A stretch of DNA of 64,000 bases from Thalassotalea_B piscium_A. GTDB taxonomy: Bacteria; Pseudomonadota; Gammaproteobacteria; Enterobacterales; Alteromonadaceae. The stretch is taken from contig CP186339.1 in assembly GCA_049347715.1 (NCBI GenBank), positions 4,030,001 through 4,094,000 on the forward strand, written 5' to 3'. Within the stretch, counting starts at the first letter, position 1. Each line of letters opens with the position of its first letter. Made by a program: the position numbers and the translations under genes. Under the pieces are notes generated by a model. It saw nothing but the letters and a program-made list of their open reading frames with translations, had not been told where the DNA came from and searched no databases. Below, in pieces: positions 10,610 through 21,300 of the stretch.

Positions 10610-11497
10610 TTAACTTATAACTGAGGTTAGCTCTTCCTGATTGTTTCGCTTAAATTTCACCCATAACACTAGCAATAGAGGGCCTATATACATTGCCAAA
10701 CCATAGACACCCGCTGAGACAGCAAATTCAGGCGCATTTAAAAAGCTTATGGCAATTAAAATAGCTAGTGTCGCATTTTGAATACCAACTTCTATCGCTA
10801 ATGTTATTGCATCTACAAATGTTAAATTACACACTTTTGCCAAAAGTAATCCTATGACAATAGAAAGTAAATTTAATGCTAAACAGGCAAAGAAAACTTG
10901 GTCAAATGACGCCACTAATAAATCAATCTCTTTGATCACTAGGGCTAGAATCATTAACACCATAAAAATGAGGGAGAAGCGTCTGAAATACACTTCCGCT
11001 TTCAATGCGCCATGTTTATAGTAATGTCGAATACAAATACCCATGATTACAGGCACAAGTGTTACTAAAAATAATCCTAATGCTGTTTGGACAAGTGAGA
11101 ATTCAACCTGCTGTACTCCAGAAAAATTGTTAACGGCAAATTGAATAATAAAGGGAGTAGAAAAAACACAAATAAAAGTGGAAATCGCAGTTAAACTGAC
11201 CGAGAGCGCGAGATTTGCTTTAGCTAATTGACTAAATACATTCGACATTGTTCCACCAGGACAAGCCGCTAAAATCATGATACCAATGGCGATAGGTGCG
11301 TCAAGTTCAAAGAATAAACACAAAGCAAATGCCAGCAAAGGCATTAATACTATTTGTCCTAATAAACCGGCAAAAATGGCCCGTGGAGCTTTTGCTAAAC
11401 GGGTAAAGTCTTGTACGGTTAAGCCCAATCCCATGCCAAACATAATCAAGGCAATCGCAATAGGTAATAACACTTGCGTGAATATGGATGCTTCCAT
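10610..11497 (-). CDS. Bile acid:sodium symporter (BASS/SBF) family transporter
   Basis: 295 residues with about nine or ten hydrophobic helices. The GMGLGLTVQDF segment near residue 21 and AACPGGTMSNVFSQLAKAN near residues 82-100 are typical of SBF proteins; a second crossover region with EVGIQNATLA lies near 237. BASS members take up organic anions (bile acids, pantoate, pyruvate and other carboxylates) with sodium across the inner membrane. The gene starts one base after the stop of the acyl-CoA synthetase, so the two are translationally linked and probably share a substrate route: import, then CoA activation. The actual substrate cannot be read from sequence. Confidence 0.85.
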   Translation of the reverse strand: MEASIFTQVLLPIAIALIMFGMGLGLTVQDFTRLAKAPRAIFAGLLGQIVLMPLLAFALCLFFELDAPIAIGIMILAACPGGTMSNVFSQLAKANLALSVSLTAISTFICVFSTPFIIQFAVNNFSGVQQVEFSLVQTALGLFLVTLVPVIMGICIRHYYKHGALKAEVYFRRFSLIFMVLMILALVIKEIDLLVASFDQVFFACLALNLLSIVIGLLLAKVCNLTFVDAITLAIEVGIQNATLAILIAISFLNAPEFAVSAGVYGLAMYIGPLLLVLWVKFKRNNQEELTSVIS

Positions 11498-11498
11498 T

Positions 11499-13499
11499 TT
11501 ATATTGACTCCAATTGAATTTTTGGCAAACAAATCACCTTGTAATTGAATGAATATTCTGCCAAACGTGCGTTAATAATCTCCTGAGTGCTTGCCTCTTC
11601 ACTTGCTATATTAATGTGGGCAACAATACCTTGCTTTTTATCGGGAGCAACCGTGATGTGATATTGCTCCGCATCAAAATCAGACGTAATAGCACTGACA
11701 ATCACTTGATAAATTTCTCGACACACTAGCTCAGGTTTGTACATTTTACCCACCGCAGTTAGAGGCATTTCTTCAATAATGTGAATTGTTTTAGGCATTG
11801 CCGCACGTTCAGGGATATGAGTTTTCATAAAATCTTCAAGTTCGCTAATGCCTGCCTTACTATTTTCAACAAGAGTAACGTACAAAACAGGAAGTTCTCC
11901 TGAATAACTATCTGGGCGAGGCACTGCCGCAGCAAGCAATACCTCAGGATGTGCCGATGCAACATCTTCAATCATTTTAGGATCAATATTATGACCACCT
12001 CGAATAATTAACTCTTTTTGGCGACCACTTAATGATAAATAGCCATTACTATCTAAACGCCCTAAATCACCGGTTCGCACCATTTTGTCACCATTAGGTG
12101 TTATTACCCATAAATTTTCATTATGTATTTCATCAACATATCCCGGAAAAACATTATTCCCCGCAATGAGAATTTCCCCCGATTCATCAGTATCACAGAA
12201 TCTGATTAATTGACCTTCTGGATCAATTTCGCCTATACGTAATACTGTGCCTGGTATCGTTAAGCCTACTGCTGTTCTTGTAGCAATTGAATGAACGGGC
12301 ATAATTGAGCTAACAGCAGTTCCTTCAGTGGAACCATAGCCTTCAACCAAATTGATTTTGGTTTTCTCAATAAATTTAGCTTGAAGATCAGGGGACAATG
12401 GCGCAGCACCACATATGGCTAGCTTCATATTTTTAGGACGTATTGGGGGAAGGGTTTGTGTTGATAAGTGTTGTAGTAAACCCGCATAGACAGTAGGTAC
12501 TGCTGTCATAAATGCGATGTTAAAATTATCTAAAATAGTTAATAAATGCTTGATCACATTTTTGCCTCTAAACCCCGAAGGCCCGGCAAGTAAAATAGTA
12601 GAACCTAGCATGATGGACGAAAGGCCTGTGATCGCAGCATTAACATGAAATATAGGCAAGCCAATGAAGACGCTATCATTGCTGACCATAGGAGAGATTA
12701 AATTAATTTGAGCGGCGTTAGTAATTTCATTTAAATGTTTATGTTTTGCTAGTTTAGGTAAACCTGTAGTACCACCAGTGTGAAAATAAGAACAAATATC
12801 ATCTTGCACCGGAGCGCTCGATAATAAGGCTTCACTTTGTTGTTGCTTAAGTAATTTTTCAAAACTATATACAGGCACTTTATTATTTTCAGATGCTTCA
12901 ATATCATCACCAAATAAACTAATCACTGCTTTAAGTGACGGAATATCGTCTTTAATTGCTAATGTTTTTTCCCAAATATCACTCCCTGGCACAGGTCCTA
13001 AGGCAATAAGTACTTTACTTGCTGAAGTGGTAATAATTTCTTTAATAATACTCGCTTCAAGCAATGGATTAATAGGATTAGCAATACCGGTAGTTTCCGC
13101 CCCCCATAGTGAAAAATACATTTCTGGAAAGTTGGGTAAAATAATAGAGGTCACATCTGAACGCGTTACACCTAAACCAGTTAATGCATTAGCTACTTGA
13201 GTAACTCGCTTAGCAACATCTTGGTAACTAATTTCTCGGTAGGGTGCTGCAAACTCTTTGCCTTTAACTACTTTCAATAATTGATGAATTATTTTCTTTG
13301 AAAATGGAATTTGCTTAGGTCCAATGCAGTCACCATCTAATATATAGCGTATCGCCACTTTGTCGGTATAACGTTGGGCTGAAGTAATAATGGCATCATA
13401 AATAGAATTCGGTAGCTTCTCTGGGGAGATACTTGCTACATCTAATGTTGCCATATCCATCTGTGTTCGGACAGTTGTTATATCTATTTTATTTTCCAT
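11499..13499 (-). CDS. Acyl-CoA synthetase (AMP-forming, ANL superfamily)
   Basis: 666 residues, longer than the usual ~520-560 because of about 60 extra residues at the N-terminus and a C-terminal tail. The P-loop-like motif YFHTGGTTGLPKLAK is near residue 240, GYGSTEGTA near 390, the hinge-region VRTGDLGRLDSNGYLSLSGR near 480-500, and the catalytic-lysine motif LTAVGKMYKP near 595. The enzyme activates a carboxylic acid to its CoA thioester via an acyl-adenylate in the cytoplasm. Start ATG has GAGG 5 bases upstream. It lies between a class II aldolase and a BASS transporter on one strand, which suggests an organic-acid catabolic operon. Acid specificity is unknown. Confidence 0.88.
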   Translation of the reverse strand: MENKIDITTVRTQMDMATLDVASISPEKLPNSIYDAIITSAQRYTDKVAIRYILDGDCIGPKQIPFSKKIIHQLLKVVKGKEFAAPYREISYQDVAKRVTQVANALTGLGVTRSDVTSIILPNFPEMYFSLWGAETTGIANPINPLLEASIIKEIITTSASKVLIALGPVPGSDIWEKTLAIKDDIPSLKAVISLFGDDIEASENNKVPVYSFEKLLKQQQSEALLSSAPVQDDICSYFHTGGTTGLPKLAKHKHLNEITNAAQINLISPMVSNDSVFIGLPIFHVNAAITGLSSIMLGSTILLAGPSGFRGKNVIKHLLTILDNFNIAFMTAVPTVYAGLLQHLSTQTLPPIRPKNMKLAICGAAPLSPDLQAKFIEKTKINLVEGYGSTEGTAVSSIMPVHSIATRTAVGLTIPGTVLRIGEIDPEGQLIRFCDTDESGEILIAGNNVFPGYVDEIHNENLWVITPNGDKMVRTGDLGRLDSNGYLSLSGRQKELIIRGGHNIDPKMIEDVASAHPEVLLAAAVPRPDSYSGELPVLYVTLVENSKAGISELEDFMKTHIPERAAMPKTIHIIEEMPLTAVGKMYKPELVCREIYQVIVSAITSDFDAEQYHITVAPDKKQGIVAHINIASEEASTQEIINARLAEYSFNYKVICLPKIQLESI

Positions 13500-13552
13500 T
13501 ACTACCTCAACCTAGCGTTATTCTTACTTTACTACTATTTGTTTTTCTATTG

Positions 13553-14359
13553 TTAGTCTAAAAAGCTACTATCTTGCGCTAACACCCTTTGATATAAAGG
13601 CTGGAAATTGCCCCAAGTAACGAGTTCCGAACCATTTGCACGTTTAGTTTTCACAGCAATTTCGTGTGAAATTAATTTCAAATTACCCGCCGCTTGTGCC
13701 AATAATTGACTTTGACAACAGCTATCCATTAACACAAAATTAGCCACTGCCGCATCAACAGAGGTTCCTGCCGTTACTAAACCATGGTTTTGTAAAATAA
13801 CCGCTGTTTTATTTCCTAATGTTTCAGCAATCATATCGCCTTCACTAACCTCTGCGACAACACCAGAAAAAACATCAAATACACTATGGTTTTCATAAAA
13901 TACACACGCATCTTGTGATATAGGTAGCAATAACTCCCCAAGTGCTGAGAATGCCCGTCCATACTTAGTATGAGCATGCGCAACCGCGTTGACGTCAGGG
14001 CGAGCCATATGAATACGTGAATGAATCGCAAATGCAGCATTATTAATAGGAAATTTACCTTCCACTATAGTGCCTTTGTGGTCAACTCGCACCAAATCAG
14101 ACGCTTTAATATGAGCAAAATGAACACCGACAGGATTTACCCAGAAGGTGTCTGGAGCAATACAATCACGCAGGGTAATATGACCAGCTAGACCTTCATC
14201 AAAGCCATGCATGGCAAATACTCGAAAACCAGCCGCTAAACGCTGCTTTTCATATAACTGCTGATCTTGTAAATTTTCGAACGTCGGTGGCATAGGTACA
14301 GTAAAGCGGTCGCTCCCTATGGTCATCAATTTTGCCTGCTCTGTAAATTCGTTGTTCAT
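13553..14359 (-). CDS. Class II aldolase/adducin family protein
   Basis: 268 residues covering one full aldolase-II domain. The metal-binding histidines appear in NAVAHAHTKYGRAFSA (residues ~125-140) and LQNHGLVTAG (~190), and the GHITLRD phosphate/anion-binding type segment is near residue 60. Members cleave or decarboxylate hydroxy-keto substrates with zinc or another divalent metal. Many annotated 'class II aldolases' of this length lack a defined substrate. The ATG has GGGAGA 6 bases upstream. It is the first gene of the leftward aldolase / acyl-CoA synthetase / BASS operon and is divergent from a LysR regulator 86 bp away. Confidence 0.85.
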   Translation of the reverse strand: MNNEFTEQAKLMTIGSDRFTVPMPPTFENLQDQQLYEKQRLAAGFRVFAMHGFDEGLAGHITLRDCIAPDTFWVNPVGVHFAHIKASDLVRVDHKGTIVEGKFPINNAAFAIHSRIHMARPDVNAVAHAHTKYGRAFSALGELLLPISQDACVFYENHSVFDVFSGVVAEVSEGDMIAETLGNKTAVILQNHGLVTAGTSVDAAVANFVLMDSCCQSQLLAQAAGNLKLISHEIAVKTKRANGSELVTWGNFQPLYQRVLAQDSSFLD

Positions 14360-14377
14360 TTTGTTCTCCCAAAAGAC

Positions 14378-14398
14378 TAATTGACTTCAGTCTAATTA
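14378..14398. promoter_or_regulatory. Candidate LysR-type operator (TAATT-N11-AATTA)
   Basis: In the 86-bp gap between the divergent aldolase and LysR genes the sequence reads TAATT, 11 bases, AATTA. This fits the general T-N11-A rule for LysR sites with five-base perfect arms, and LysR regulators commonly bind such divergent promoters. It is a pattern match only. Confidence 0.4.
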
Positions 14399-14445
14399 CT
14401 CTTAAAATAAATAAAAATGATGCAAACTAATGGGTTTATATAAAT

Positions 14446-15351
14446 ATGCTTCATAGTAAAATTGACTTAAATTTATTTCTCGTACTTAAAACGGTATACC
14501 AAGAAGGTACAATTACTGCTGCAGCAAATAAACTACATCTAACTCAACCCGCGGTTAGTCATGCACTTTCTCGTTTACGCGATAGATTTAACGATTTATT
14601 GTTTATTCGCCATGGTCGTAAAATGGTGCCATCCGCGTTATGCCAAAAAATAATGCCGCAAGTCATTCAATCTCTCGCGACACTAGAAGCGACACTAATC
14701 GATCAAAAAGAGTTCGACATTAGTGAACATAAACGCGAAATAAAACTCGGGTTTCGAGATATTCTTGAATCAATATTTTTCCCCACCTTAGTGCCTGACT
14801 TACACCAAAATACACCCAACATCACTATTAATAGTCGCCAAGTTTCTCGTGTTGAAATGGAGAAAGCACTCGAACAAAAAGAGTTAGATATTGTTATCGA
14901 TGTACTAACTCCCACAAGTAATAATATTTCTAATACTTTAATCTGTAATGAACACTTTTCGCTTATTTGTCGTAATGAGCATCCAATACTTAACGACTTA
15001 ACATTAGAAAATTATGTAAATGCCACTCATGCATTAGTTGCCTTAAAGGACTCTCGTGTTGACTTAGTTGATATGGCTTTAGCAAAACATGGCGCAAGCC
15101 GTAAAATAGCACTTCAATGTGAGCATTATTTTGCAGCGACTAGCGTCATAAGTCGTTGTGACATGTTACTAACAATGCCCAATGCTTATGCCAACCTTTT
15201 AAAAGACCGAATGCCTGTATGTGTTGTTCCTTTACCCTTTGAGGTTCCGGTATTACCTGTACACATGTATTGGCACAAACAAGCAGAACACGACCTAATG
15301 AATAGCTGGATGCGACAAAAACTACTTTCTATTGCCAAGCAAGTACTTTAA
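14446..15351 (+). CDS. LysR-family transcriptional regulator
   Basis: 301 residues. The N-terminal winged HTH is clear (AAANKLHLTQPAVSHALSRL, residues ~26-45, then FIRHGRKMVPS), followed by the substrate-binding domain (about 95-295). The close LTQPAVSHALSRLRDRFND wording resembles the NahR/NodD-like branch, which often controls aromatic or organic-acid catabolism. It is divergent from the aldolase operon and convergent with the TonB receptor, so it is the likely local regulator of these genes. The effector is unknown. The ribosome binding site is weak. Confidence 0.88.
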   Translation: MLHSKIDLNLFLVLKTVYQEGTITAAANKLHLTQPAVSHALSRLRDRFNDLLFIRHGRKMVPSALCQKIMPQVIQSLATLEATLIDQKEFDISEHKREIKLGFRDILESIFFPTLVPDLHQNTPNITINSRQVSRVEMEKALEQKELDIVIDVLTPTSNNISNTLICNEHFSLICRNEHPILNDLTLENYVNATHALVALKDSRVDLVDMALAKHGASRKIALQCEHYFAATSVISRCDMLLTMPNAYANLLKDRMPVCVVPLPFEVPVLPVHMYWHKQAEHDLMNSWMRQKLLSIAKQVL

Positions 15352-15381
15352 AAAAGCACATATAACTAACCATTCAAAAGC

Positions 15382-15409
15382 AAGCATGGCACTTTAACCC
15401 GCCATGCTT
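15382..15409. terminator. Hairpin between converging LysR and TonB-receptor genes
   Basis: A 9-bp stem, AAGCATGGC and GCCATGCTT, closes a 10-base loop between the LysR stop (15351) and the receptor stop (15426). No long T-run follows on either strand, so it may be an imperfect bidirectional terminator. Confidence 0.55.
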
Positions 15410-15425
15410 ACTCGCTATTACTTCT

Positions 15426-17789
15426 TTAAAAATGATAACTAGCTTGGATATGATAACTACGCGGACGTTCTGATAAAAAACGATGGGCATAACTTAACAC
15501 GGGAACATCATTCGCTTGACCAAAGGTTTGTTCGTCCGTTAAATTTTTAGCCAAAAATGCTATTGTCCAAGTATCATCTTTGTCCGCTAACTCAATTCTA
15601 AAGTTGATTTTTTCATAACCTTTTTGCAGCGCAATAGGATCTAGATCTTGCTCTAAGAAATAATCATCAGTGAAGTTAAGCGAAAGATTGGCAGACAATG
15701 GATAACCTGAAAAGACTTCAGTATTGTAATCAATAGCTAGATTACCAGAATAATCGGGTGCAAAGGCTCCTGTTTTACCACTGAGATCTTGCGTGGCTTG
15801 TCCAAGCAATTCAGCTTGACGTACTGTAGGTGACGCTCCAACATAACTTTCATATTCAAAGTCTAATAAAGCTATATTAGCCGAAACTGTCCAGCTATCA
15901 TTGACCGCCCAGCGAGTATCAATTTCAATACCTTGAACTTTAGTTTCAGCTGCATTTTTGACAACAAATGCATTACCGTTAAATTCTGACACTTGTAGAT
16001 CTTCATATTTTGTAATGAAAAGTGTGGCATTAAATTCTAAGGTATTTTTAATCGGTTCCGATTTAATACCAAACTCAATGTTTTTTGCTTTTTCATCATC
16101 AAATTCAAAACCAGATTGAGGATCAGCTTGGGTACCGTTGGAAGAATTTAATCCAGAACCATCAAATCCCCCGGCTTTATATCCAATACCTGCGCTTGCA
16201 AAAAGCATAGTATCGTCGAAACCTAAATATTGAATGCTAAGGCTTGGTGATAAATGAGACTCTTTTCTATCTGCTGAGATTTGATGCGAACCAGCACCAG
16301 ACAACGCAGTAGCGATGCCGGGTATCAAAGTATCAATATATTGCTGAACTGGTTCAGGAACGTTATCCGCATAAATACCATATGCACTTTGCAAACTTGT
16401 TACGTCTTTTTCTTCTTTTTGATAACGTAAACCTAAATTGGCTCGCCAATCATTGTTAACGTTCCAAGTTAAAGAACCAAAAACAGAGTAACTTTCCTGA
16501 TCTTGTTTAAATAGTGCTTTTGTTCCTACTGAGGTTGCAGGTGGTAACGTTGGAATTAACGTCGATGCAGCAAGTAATATATCGTTGGGGTGAGATAACT
16601 CACTATTCATATAAAAAACACCCGCAACATATTCAAACTCATCACCTGTAGGAGATGACACTCGAAACTCTTGTGTAAACTGTTCAAAATTTTCGCTGTA
16701 GTCTTGTCTAATTAAAGATACTTCAGAATAATCAGCATCAAATAAGGCGTCCCAGTCATAATCACTGTAAGTAGTAATTGAGGTAAACTCATGTAAACCT
16801 TCGTTAAAAGTTAGCTGTAAAACGGCATTATTTGAAGTAGTAGAATTACCTTCGTCTAAACCACCAGGGTGATCATCGCCAGAAACTGCACTGGTATAAT
16901 CAAGTCCAGAGTCATCGGAAAGTAAGAAAGAACGATAACCAACATTATTTTGATTAGCCGGATCACTCGCTATTTGTTCATTACGACTGGTTTCGTCAAT
17001 AATGTATTGATAACGTGACCCTTTAGTATCAAAGCTAGCATGTTCCCATTTTAATAAAGCATTTAAGCGATCGCTAATTTGCCAGTCTGTTGAAAATCGC
17101 ACACCACGCGCTTCAGATGATGCTTCATCCTTATCACGAGCAACATTGTGCACATATCCATCCATAGATTCATCAAATGCAGCTATACGAATAGCTAAAT
17201 CGTCACTCAGAGCAAAATTGGCGACCCCATTAATGCGTTTTTCATTATCAGATCCATATTCCAATGAAACAGAGCCTTCATTTTCATCTATTGGTGAATT
17301 AGTGATCATACTAAATGCACCTGCAGTCGCATTCTTACCAAACATGACCGCTTGTGGCCCTTTGACTAACTCAATACGTTGCATATCTAAGAAAGGAAAT
17401 TTCGCTTGATGGCCTCGACCTAAATAAATGCCATCTTTATACATAGCAACCGATTGTTCAAAACCTGCATTAGTGCCTGAACCAATCCCTCTCACAAAAA
17501 TGCGTTTACTGCTTGATGATTCCGTTATATGTACATTAGGTAAACTTTCAGACATCCCCAATAAGTTATCAATATTATTTTTTTCTAAACTTTCACCCGA
17601 AAAGGCTTGAATAGAGGTAGGAATATCTTGAATTGACTGTAAACGTTTTTGCGATGTAACAACTATTCGCTCTAAACCTTTATCGTTTTCGATTTCAGCA
17701 TTATCATCAGCAAATACCATAGTTGGTATTGTAAACGATGAGTAAATGATTGCCTGTGTTGCAATACTAATTAATGATCTTTTAAACAT
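15426..17789 (-). CDS. TonB-dependent outer-membrane receptor
   Basis: 787 residues. A signal peptide (cleavage near residue 27, after VFA) is followed by a TonB-box-like ERIVVTSQKR, the plug domain (about 50-170, with SLPNVHI, IRVRGIGSG-like and MFGKNATAGAF motifs) and a 22-strand-type barrel ending in the C-terminal aromatic, QASYHF. Receptors with this IVVTSQKR start import siderophores, vitamins or bulky organic molecules. Its placement beside an aldolase/CoA-synthetase/BASS operon hints at uptake of a catabolic substrate, not iron, but this is inference. The closest iron clue, a Fur box, was not recognised upstream. Confidence 0.9.
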   Translation of the reverse strand: MFKRSLISIATQAIIYSSFTIPTMVFADDNAEIENDKGLERIVVTSQKRLQSIQDIPTSIQAFSGESLEKNNIDNLLGMSESLPNVHITESSSSKRIFVRGIGSGTNAGFEQSVAMYKDGIYLGRGHQAKFPFLDMQRIELVKGPQAVMFGKNATAGAFSMITNSPIDENEGSVSLEYGSDNEKRINGVANFALSDDLAIRIAAFDESMDGYVHNVARDKDEASSEARGVRFSTDWQISDRLNALLKWEHASFDTKGSRYQYIIDETSRNEQIASDPANQNNVGYRSFLLSDDSGLDYTSAVSGDDHPGGLDEGNSTTSNNAVLQLTFNEGLHEFTSITTYSDYDWDALFDADYSEVSLIRQDYSENFEQFTQEFRVSSPTGDEFEYVAGVFYMNSELSHPNDILLAASTLIPTLPPATSVGTKALFKQDQESYSVFGSLTWNVNNDWRANLGLRYQKEEKDVTSLQSAYGIYADNVPEPVQQYIDTLIPGIATALSGAGSHQISADRKESHLSPSLSIQYLGFDDTMLFASAGIGYKAGGFDGSGLNSSNGTQADPQSGFEFDDEKAKNIEFGIKSEPIKNTLEFNATLFITKYEDLQVSEFNGNAFVVKNAAETKVQGIEIDTRWAVNDSWTVSANIALLDFEYESYVGASPTVRQAELLGQATQDLSGKTGAFAPDYSGNLAIDYNTEVFSGYPLSANLSLNFTDDYFLEQDLDPIALQKGYEKINFRIELADKDDTWTIAFLAKNLTDEQTFGQANDVPVLSYAHRFLSERPRSYHIQASYHF

Positions 17790-17892
17790 GTATTGGCTTC
17801 CCCATTTTGATTAAGTCGTGCTTATTATTGTTAATGCCTGCACGTTTTTTGATTTAAATCATGTTGGGGCTAGCTAATATAAAATGAAAATG

Positions 17893-17907
17893 ATGATTAG
17901 TAATCAT
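17893..17907. promoter_or_regulatory. 15-bp perfect palindrome upstream of the TonB receptor
   Basis: ATGATTA-G-TAATCAT is a perfect palindrome about 105 bp upstream of the receptor start. Its inner 13 bases obey T-N11-A, so it could be bound by the nearby LysR regulator. The arms differ from those of the aldolase-promoter site at 14378, so a shared regulator is unproven. Confidence 0.35.
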
Positions 17908-18048
17908 TAGCCATGAATGAAATTCATACATAAAAATTAAATTTAACTTCTGGAGCGTATATTAATTGGCAACGAAAAAGGGGGAACAGATAAAATAGTT
18001 AAACTGGCTATGCTAATGTAATGAGATTATAGGTGAATAATAAAAGAA

Positions 18049-18125
18049 TGGGGTGGCTAAAGGGACTTGAACCCTCGACAACCGGAATCACAATCCGGGG
18101 CTCTACCAACTGAGCTATAGCCACC
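18049..18125 (-). tRNA. hisR: tRNA-His (anticodon GTG)
   Basis: The minus strand reads GGTGGCTATAGCTCAGTTGG, an anticodon arm with GATTGTGATTC (GTG), a normal T arm (GGGTTCAAGTCCC) and a closing acceptor strand with encoded CCA. The extra 5' G (position -1) characteristic of tRNA-His is encoded at 18125. It stands alone, without neighbouring tRNAs. Confidence 0.97.
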
Positions 18126-18310
18126 ACTGATATTACTGAACTCGCCTTGTGGTAAGGCGCGAGGAGTATATTGTATTTATGCGTAGATTGACAAGAAAAA
18201 TCTTCGCTTTAGATTGTATTTATACACTGTTGTTTGTGTTTTACTGAATTTGGCAACTTGTAATGTTCAAGCAAAACTGACCTCGGATTTGTATTCAAGC
18301 CAAAAACAAA

Positions 18311-18338
18311 AGAGATAACCCATATTTGGGTTATCTCT
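18311..18338 (-). terminator. Rho-independent terminator of the ELWxxDGT protein gene
   Basis: A 12-bp perfect stem (AGAGATAACCCA / TGGGTTATCTCT) with a 4-base loop lies 39 bases beyond the stop at 18377. On the minus strand it is followed by TTTGTTTTTGG, a U-rich tail. Confidence 0.85.
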
Positions 18339-18376
18339 AAATTAACTTAGCCTGTAGCGATTTAAAGCACCACTAA

Positions 18377-21300
18377 CTAAGTGTTAGCTTTTACAAAACC
18401 TCGAGGAACTATAGCTAGTAAGAGAATAAGTAGCATATATAGGCTGGTTGAACCGCCACCACTACTTTTTGTTGGTTCAGTTTCAGTAGGTGCTGTCGAT
18501 TTAGTTGGGTCCAATGGATATGCATCATCTGAATCAGGTACTCCATCGCCATCATCATCGGTATCTGCGTTATTACCTATACCATCGCCATCGGTATCAT
18601 TAGTGCTGCGCGATGGGTCTTTAGGGTAAGAATCGAACCAATCACTTACTCCATCATTGTCATCATCTAAATCTGAAGTATCACCTAAGCCATCAGTATC
18701 ATTGTCAGCCCATTCCGTTGCATCTAAAGGAAACAAATCTAATTCATCTGCAATGCCATCATTGTCATCATCAGTATCAAAGTTATTACCAATGTTATCT
18801 TTATCCGTATCTTGATGCTCATCATAATGCAAGGGGAACATATCTTCATTATCCATGAATCCATCGTTATCAAAATCTTCATTGTTTAATTTTGCTGTTA
18901 CATATGGACCACCGAATCCAGGCCCATAATATGAAATAATTTCACTTTCTTGACCAATGAATATTCTACCCTGAGCTTCCACGACCGTTATTGGAAAATT
19001 TGCATCATCAGCTCGCCTTTGCATTATCAACTCAACAATGTCGCCTTCTAAAGAAACGCGCTTAAAGTCTTGATAAAACTCTTCTCCATATATGCCTGAG
19101 TAATCGGTGACATAAAAATCATTGCCCGAAAAGGCATTAACTATAAAGTTATTATCATTAATGATGGGACCTTTTGCTTTAGTTCCAAATAATGTTCCAT
19201 CAGACACCCATAACCGATTATTTCCTTCTGAATCAAGTGAGCCATAAATTAGTTTTTCATAATCAGGTGTTGAATAAAGGTTATGTACATAATTATGTTT
19301 ACCTTCTATTTTTTCCAAAGCAATCATTGGCAAAGTGCCATTTTTAGTACCGTCACTACTCCAAATAGCATTATTATTTACAAACGAAATTCCCTCTTTA
19401 AATCGTGTTAAAGACCATATAGAAAAATCATCTGCATTATCTACAACCTGAGTAATACCTGTTGGTTGCCAATACCATAAGTTTGTAGAACCATAATCAG
19501 TTACCAAATAAATTCCTTGTGATGTAGCCAACATATTCTCTATGTAAAAAAGGCTATCTTCACCACTAGCAGATAATCTAAATACTTCCCCAGTGCCTGA
19601 TACAGTACCGTTAGTTTTGAATATAGCTGTTCGTAAAGGTAAATATTCATCAACCTGCACAAGTAAGCTGAAGTAAACTTCATTTTGATAAGTGACTATG
19701 TTATTGATTATTTCTCTATGTATAGCGGTTCTAGGTAAACTTGTAACTGCCTTTGTTCCATCAACTGTTCCATCACTTACCCATAACTGACAACTCCAGC
19801 TATCATTGTTGATGACAGGGGCTTGAAAGAAATAATTTTTTCCCAATGTTGCCATTTTTCGACGAGTAAAGTCGGAATCTACACATTGATCCCACATGTC
19901 TGTTATTACAGTGGTAACGTCTTCACTTTGATCATCGTAAAAAACTAAATCAGAGTGGCTTAAGTCTTTACCTTCTACCCACCAATATTGTCCACCTTCA
20001 ACTGTAATAATTTGCTTTAATGTTTTCTTAGGGGAGTTCCATTGCGTTACTTTAGAGCTGCGCATGGTTAAAACATCAGTTTTCCAAAGTTCTCTTTCCG
20101 TATGCTCACCGAGTATAGAATCAACTTCTCCATACCATTTTCTTTGCATCATATAAAAGACATCATCACCATTAGTGGCTATAGGTCCTTTTTGCACTTT
20201 AGTTTGACCATACCCTATATCCTTTGCTAATAATGTCCCACTAACAGAGCCATCGGTACGCCACAACTCAATTCCATGCTCTTCGCTATAACCAGAAAAG
20301 TAAAAATCATTTTGTAAAAAGTGCCAAGTATCAAGCTCCCAAAGGTTATTTGGCACTCCGTGTTCAGTAAGTTTCATTGTTCCTTCTGTAGTTCCATCAC
20401 TTATCCACATTTCATTTATTTCAGAAATATTATTACGGGACTCTGGTACGTGACGGAATATAATTAACTTGTTTCCTTTAGTAGCAACAATTTTGTATTC
20501 ATCATGATCTAATAAAGGAAACTCAAAAATGTCATGAATACCTTCTGGCGTACCGTCAGTACTCATCAACTTGGGAATAAATACCCCTAGTGCTGGATCA
20601 TAAAATTTACCGATAAAGTAAACGAAATTATTTAAAATAGTTAAATTACTAGGGATACTACTGTACTCGTTGCCGCCTTCCACTCGTGGATCTACGTCAA
20701 TTAGTGTTGTCACTCCTTTGCCTTTGTCTGAAATAACATAAATCTCTTCTGAGGCAATAACAACTAGATCCCCAAAGTCGATACTTTCTATAGCTTTTGA
20801 TAAAGTATTATTTTTTATAAAATTAATAGGGTAAGAGCCTGCACTTGTACCATCGGTAAACCAAAGTTGATTTGTAGAATTAAACTGGACGCCGCTAGAA
20901 ACAGGGAAAAGGTTTTCCTGAGATGACACTGTAGCTTCTGAAAATACGACAAGTTCATTGTCGCTATTTACTGACCATATGACATTAGTGTTATCATCAG
21001 AAGTGGTAATAAAAAATAACTTGTTGTCTGATACGATTAGTTTTCTAGGCTTTTCATAACAAGTACTTTCTATGCATAGATTAACCTTTGTTGTGCCTTC
21101 AGCAGAGCCGTCTGAACGCCAGAGTTCTACTGCCCCATATTGTTCTCCGTCAACCGTAAAATATACATATCCATTATGCCGAACCATTTGATAAGGCTCG
21201 TTATTGTATCTTCCATTTATTGTGCCTAGTGACCTTTTGTCTAGACCCGATAAATCAGTTGATATAAGACTATCTGTAGCTGTAGAAAAATAAATAATGC

